Below the pieces are notes generated by a model. It was given only the letters and a program-made list of their open reading frames with translations. It had not been told where the DNA came from and did not search any database. Source: Pseudomonadota bacterium (GTDB taxonomy: Bacteria > Pseudomonadota > Alphaproteobacteria > Sphingomonadales > Sphingomonadaceae). Taken from it: a stretch of 8,323 nt of DNA. The stretch spans positions 1 through 8,323 of the forward strand of contig JAEXLC010000221.1 of assembly GCA_023445495.1 (NCBI GenBank), in the 5' to 3' direction. Positions 6,063-8,323 of this stretch are shown one piece after another. The position numbers and the translations under genes are program-made. The stretch's first letter is position 1. Each line of letters opens with the position of its first letter.

Positions 6063-6506
6063 ATGGGCATGACGGTGAGGGTGTTCCATTGGCCGAAGGA
6101 TTATCCGCATGGCCATGCCGGGCATGTCGCGATCGAAGTGGCGGGATCAGCGGGCCAGACATATCTGAGCTGGTGGCCCAAGGGAGACCCAGGGTTCGCC
6201 GGCCTGGTCGGCGTCGCCGGCAAACCCAACAGCAAGGCCGAAGACCTGATCGCCAAGGGGATGAGCGACGCCCCCGTCGTGATCGACGGACTGAACGAAG
6301 CTGCGATGATTCAGTTCGCGCGGGAAACGCGGGAATATTGGTCGCTCTTCGGCACGAGCTGTGCGCAGGTGGCGGTCGACTCCCTTCGCCGTGGCGGAGG
6401 CGATAAATATGCATCCGGCATGGTCGCATGGAACACCGTGTGGACGCCGCTGGATGTAAAGCTCTACGCGGAAGCCATTGCGGCGCGTCTCAAGGCGAGG
6501 AGATAG
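6063..6506 (+). CDS. Putative permuted papain-fold (NlpC/P60- or LRAT-like) protein
   Basis: A 147-residue protein I cannot assign to a named family. It opens with a His-rich motif, HGHAGHVAIEV (16-26), then TYLSWWPKGDP (33-43), and near the C-terminal half LFGTSCAQVAVDSLRRGG (95-112, Cys100). A conserved-looking GHVAIE His before a (T/N)-x-C-A-x-x-V Cys is the order found in circularly permuted papain-fold enzymes, where His comes first and the Cys lies at the start of a later helix. By that reading His21 and Cys100 would be catalytic, in a peptidase, amidase or acyltransferase. No signal peptide or membrane segment is visible. GGGGG (6056-6060) is close to the ATG at 6063 and better spaced to a second ATG at 6069, which would remove two residues. 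Codon use looks looser than in accBC. The family call is inference. Confidence 0.7.
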   Translation: MGMTVRVFHWPKDYPHGHAGHVAIEVAGSAGQTYLSWWPKGDPGFAGLVGVAGKPNSKAEDLIAKGMSDAPVVIDGLNEAAMIQFARETREYWSLFGTSCAQVAVDSLRRGGGDKYASGMVAWNTVWTPLDVKLYAEAIAARLKARR

Positions 6507-6545
6507 GCGCCCGCACGGATACAGCGAGCCCAGCTCCACCGAGGG

Positions 6546-6569
6546 CGGGCGAAGCGAAACCCTCGCCCG
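6546..6569 (+). terminator. Hairpin between the papain-like gene and arsC
   Basis: CGGGCGA (6546-6552) and TCGCCCG (6563-6569) are perfect 7-bp arms with a 10-base loop. A wider pair, CCGCACGG (6511-6518) and CCGTGCGG (6567-6574), competes for the same bases. There is no T tract, so termination is uncertain. The rest of the 122-base gap (6507-6628) shows a TTGACT at 6593 without a matching -10, and nothing else recognisable. Confidence 0.4.
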
Positions 6570-6628
6570 TGCGGCAGCAGCGCTCGCCGGGGTTGACTAA
6601 GTCGATGGCACAGGCGCACGCGCCAAGC

Positions 6629-6967
6629 ATGAAAGCCACGATCTACCACAATCCCCGCTGCTCCAAGTCGCGCGAGGCGCTGGCGATCCTAAACGAGACG
6701 CCGGGCGTCGAGGTCGAGATCGTCGAGTATCTAAAGACCCCGCCGAGCCGCGAGACGCTGAAGGATCTCTATGCCCGCGCCGGCATGACCGCGCGCGAAG
6801 GCCTGCGCATCGCCGAGGACGCCGCCAAGCCCCTGAAGGGCTCGGACGACGACGCGATCCTCGATGCGATGGCCGCCAATCCGATCCTGATCGAGCGCCC
6901 GCTGGTGGTCACCGAGAAGGGCGTGCGCCTCGGCCGCCCGCCGGAAAACATCCGATCCATCCTATAA
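6629..6967 (+). CDS. arsC: ArsC-family arsenate reductase (glutaredoxin-type)
   Basis: A 112-residue thioredoxin-fold protein. The motif YHNPRCSKSREAL (6-18) places the catalytic cysteine at Cys11. LRIAED (59-64), IERPLVV (88-94, Arg90) and LGRPPE (101-106, Arg103) correspond to the arginines that bind arsenate in the R773-type ArsC enzymes, where electrons come from glutathione and glutaredoxin. Family members also include Spx/YffB-like proteins with no proven arsenate activity, so the substrate is likely but not certain. No arsR, arsB or acr3 gene is nearby, so this is an orphan member. The ATG at 6629 begins directly before the first strand; an ATG at 6605 would add eight residues. Three of its leucines use CTA, which is uncommon in the neighbouring genes. 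Confidence 0.88.
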   Translation: MKATIYHNPRCSKSREALAILNETPGVEVEIVEYLKTPPSRETLKDLYARAGMTAREGLRIAEDAAKPLKGSDDDAILDAMAANPILIERPLVVTEKGVRLGRPPENIRSIL

Positions 6968-6981
6968 TTTTCCGCCGCAAC

Positions 6982-7010
6982 GCCCGGTTATCCACGGCTT
7001 TCCGGGCTTT
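6982..7010 (+). terminator. Possible terminator after arsC
   Basis: GCCCGG (6982-6987) and CCGGGC (7002-7007) pair around a 14-base loop and are followed by TTT (7008-7010). It lies 15 bases after the arsC stop. The stem is short and the T run minimal, so efficiency would be modest. Confidence 0.5.
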
Positions 7011-7067
7011 GGTGGCCTGAAAATTAACGATCCGCCGCGTACCATTCCTGTCGAAACGGGGGTGGAA

Positions 7068-7157
7068 ATGCCGGTAAGGTTCGGGAATTACAGGAAAGGT
7101 CTCAAGTCGGAGGCGGCGCGAATCATCGCCCGCCCGATCAGCGAGTCGCGCGCATGA
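7068..7157 (+). CDS. Small ORF of 29 codons overlapping the diguanylate cyclase
   Basis: An ATG at 7068 opens 29 codons and ends at TGA 7155-7157, so its stop overlaps the cyclase start as ATGA. GGGGGTGGAA (7058-7067) ends right before the ATG and gives a strong Shine-Dalgarno sequence at good spacing. The product begins MPVRFGNYRKG and is basic (seven Arg/Lys against two Glu), with no membrane segment. The cyclase itself has no good ribosome binding site and no other start codon in its frame downstream of a TAA at 7076. These facts suggest that this leader ORF is translated and delivers ribosomes to the cyclase start. Whether the peptide has its own function is unknown; no family is recognised. 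Confidence 0.55.
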   Translation: MPVRFGNYRKGLKSEAARIIARPISESRA

Positions 7158-8224
7158 ACGCGCATACCCCGCTCGACCGCCTCACCTCCTGGTTCCGGCG
7201 TGGCGACAGCCCCGATTCCGATCGGGCCGCCCAGTATCGCGCGCGCTACGAGCAGATCGGCGCGCTGCTGTTCCAGTACGGCCTCGAGCCGACCACGACC
7301 AATTTCGATTTCGCCAGCCGCTTCCTCGACGGCACCGACACCGCGCTGGTCCAGGCCGCGCAGACCGTGCTCGAGTTCAAGGGCAAGCTCAGCGATCGCG
7401 ACGTCGAGCGGATCGTCGAGCGCTGCACCCCCAACGACACGCCGGACAAGCTCGACAAGCTCACCCGCCAGCTCGAGGCCAAGGTCGCCGAATGCCTTGG
7501 CGCGGTCGGCGATGCCTCGGCCTCGACCACTGCCTATTCCACCGCGCTCGGTGAAGCCGCCGGGCAGATGGAGAAGGAGCCGGCCGAAGCCTATCGCCGC
7601 CTGCTCGCCGCCACGCTCGACGTCGCCGAGACCACGCGCCGGATCGGCGGCCGGCTGGAGAGCACCCGCGAGGACACCAAGCGGCTGCGCGCCGATCTGC
7701 AGCGCGCGGTCCGCGAGGCGGAGGAGGACCACCTCACCTGCCTGCCCAATCGCCGCGGCTTCTTCACCCGGATGGAAGAGGCGTTGGCCCGGACCGACGC
7801 CGCGCCCTTCGCGCTGGCGCTGTGCGACATCGACAATTTCAAGGCGATCAACGACCGCCACGGCCACCAGACCGGCGACCGCGTGCTCCGCTTCGTCGGC
7901 CGCACGCTCAGCGAGTTCCTCGGCCGGCGCGTGACGGTCGGCCGCTATGGCGGTGAGGAATTCATCTGCCTGTTCGAAGGCAGCGATGCCGAGGACGCAG
8001 CGGACACGCTCGACGCCTGCCGCGCCAGGCTGCGCGAGCGGATGCTGCGCGACCAGACCACCGACATGCCGATCGGCCGGATCAGCTTCTCCGCCGGCGT
8101 CACCGCGGTCACCGGCGATCCCAGCGAAGCGCTCCGCATCGCCGACGAACTGCTCTACGCGGCCAAGCATGCCGGCAAGGACCGCGTGATTACGTCCGCC
8201 ACGCCGATCGCTTCGGCGGCTTAG
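7154..8224 (+). CDS. Diguanylate cyclase with a GGDEF domain
   Basis: A 356-residue cytosolic protein. Residues 25-190 are mostly helical, starting with a motif YGLEPTTTNFDFASRFLDG (42-60) seen in many alphaproteobacterial GGDEF proteins, and ending in a likely coiled coil (about 155-190). The GGDEF domain follows: DHLTCLPNRRGF (192-203), CDIDNFKAINDRHGHQTGD (224-242, metal-binding Asp225) and the active-site GGEEF (266-270), so it is predicted to make cyclic di-GMP from two GTP. The position for the inhibitory RxxD site before GGEEF reads GRRV, so feedback inhibition at that site is not expected. There is no membrane segment or receiver domain; dimerisation probably uses the coiled coil. Its ATG overlaps the stop of a 29-codon ORF. 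Confidence 0.93.
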   Translation: MNAHTPLDRLTSWFRRGDSPDSDRAAQYRARYEQIGALLFQYGLEPTTTNFDFASRFLDGTDTALVQAAQTVLEFKGKLSDRDVERIVERCTPNDTPDKLDKLTRQLEAKVAECLGAVGDASASTTAYSTALGEAAGQMEKEPAEAYRRLLAATLDVAETTRRIGGRLESTREDTKRLRADLQRAVREAEEDHLTCLPNRRGFFTRMEEALARTDAAPFALALCDIDNFKAINDRHGHQTGDRVLRFVGRTLSEFLGRRVTVGRYGGEEFICLFEGSDAEDAADTLDACRARLRERMLRDQTTDMPIGRISFSAGVTAVTGDPSEALRIADELLYAAKHAGKDRVITSATPIASAA

Positions 8225-8237
8225 CCCCAGTAAAATT

Positions 8238-8258
8238 CCCCTCCCTGCAAGGGAGGGG
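8238..8258. repeat. Perfect 9-bp GC-rich hairpin, likely dispersed element
   Basis: CCCCTCCCT (8238-8246), GCA loop, AGGGAGGGG (8250-8258) is a perfect hairpin preceded by AAAATT and followed by TCAGGGGTGGG. This form resembles a small intergenic palindrome found repeatedly in sphingomonad genomes. It sits 13 bases after the cyclase stop and may aid transcript ending. Confidence 0.55.
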
Positions 8259-8270
8259 TCAGGGGTGGGT

Positions 8271-8310
8271 TAGAAAAGGCCCGGCAGGATGGCCGGGCTT
8301 ATCTTTTCTA
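8271..8310. terminator. Bidirectional intrinsic terminator
   Basis: GCCCGGC (8279-8285) and GCCGGGC (8292-8298) form a 7-bp stem with a six-base loop. TAGAAAAG (8271-8278) and CTTTTCTA (8303-8310) extend it, with TTAT (8299-8302) unpaired. The A run before and T run after allow termination on both strands, so a convergent gene probably follows beyond the window. Confidence 0.75.
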
Positions 8311-8323
8311 CGCAGCCCACAGG

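Noticed and set aside
5981..6406. A plus-strand open frame starting at 5981
   Set aside because: It overlaps the papain-like gene in another frame, starts inside the post-accC hairpin, and has no ribosome binding site or motif.
6593..6622. TTGACT as a -35 box for arsC
   Set aside because: No -10-like hexamer lies 16 to 18 bases downstream; that stretch is GC-rich.
6988..6996. TTATCCACG, one base from the DnaA box consensus
   Set aside because: A single copy sits in the loop of the arsC terminator hairpin, with no cluster, AT-rich unwinding region or replication gene nearby.
7088..8170. A 360-residue open frame on the minus strand opposite the cyclase
   Set aside because: The GGDEF motifs on the plus strand are unmistakable. 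The antisense frame shows no domain and has shadow-like composition.

Overview
The window is GC-rich, gene-dense DNA with the look of an alphaproteobacterium of the Sphingomonas type. Support comes from the gene order aroQ-accB-accC, a fused ThiS-ThiG protein, a general-stress (EcfG-type) promoter pattern ahead of csbD, and short GC-rich palindromic elements between genes. No rRNA, tRNA, CRISPR array, insertion sequence or phage gene was seen. Assignment to a genus is inference.

Layout. (1) 1-1000, minus strand: an ankyrin-repeat protein and a small CsbD-family stress protein, separated by a good intrinsic terminator. csbD has a GGAAC-N17-CGTT promoter that overlaps the start region of the divergent gene. 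(2) 1083-1679, plus strand: a small SAM-dependent methyltransferase. It converges on a minus-strand pair across an 80-bp two-armed palindromic element. (3) 1776-3559, minus strand: thiSG (fused sulfur carrier and thiazole synthase), then a lipoprotein alpha/beta hydrolase whose start codon overlaps the thiSG stop (TGATG). (4) 3640-5957, plus strand: aroQ, accB and accC, covering one shikimate-pathway step and the biotin carrier and biotin carboxylase of acetyl-CoA carboxylase. (5) 6063-6967: a small unassigned protein with the His-then-Cys order of circularly permuted papain-fold enzymes, followed by an ArsC-family reductase. (6) 7068-8224: a 29-codon small ORF with a strong ribosome binding site that overlaps (ATGA) a GGDEF diguanylate cyclase. 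Two hairpins follow, the second a likely bidirectional terminator.

Most of the window is housekeeping: thiamin, aromatic amino acid precursors and fatty acid synthesis. The parts most worth a second look are the permuted papain-like protein (6063-6506), the unannotated small ORF coupled to the cyclase (7068-7157), the thiazole synthase whose carrier GG motif is buried in the chain, and the stress promoter of csbD. No complete new multi-gene system could be supported. No gap between genes exceeds about 125 bases.
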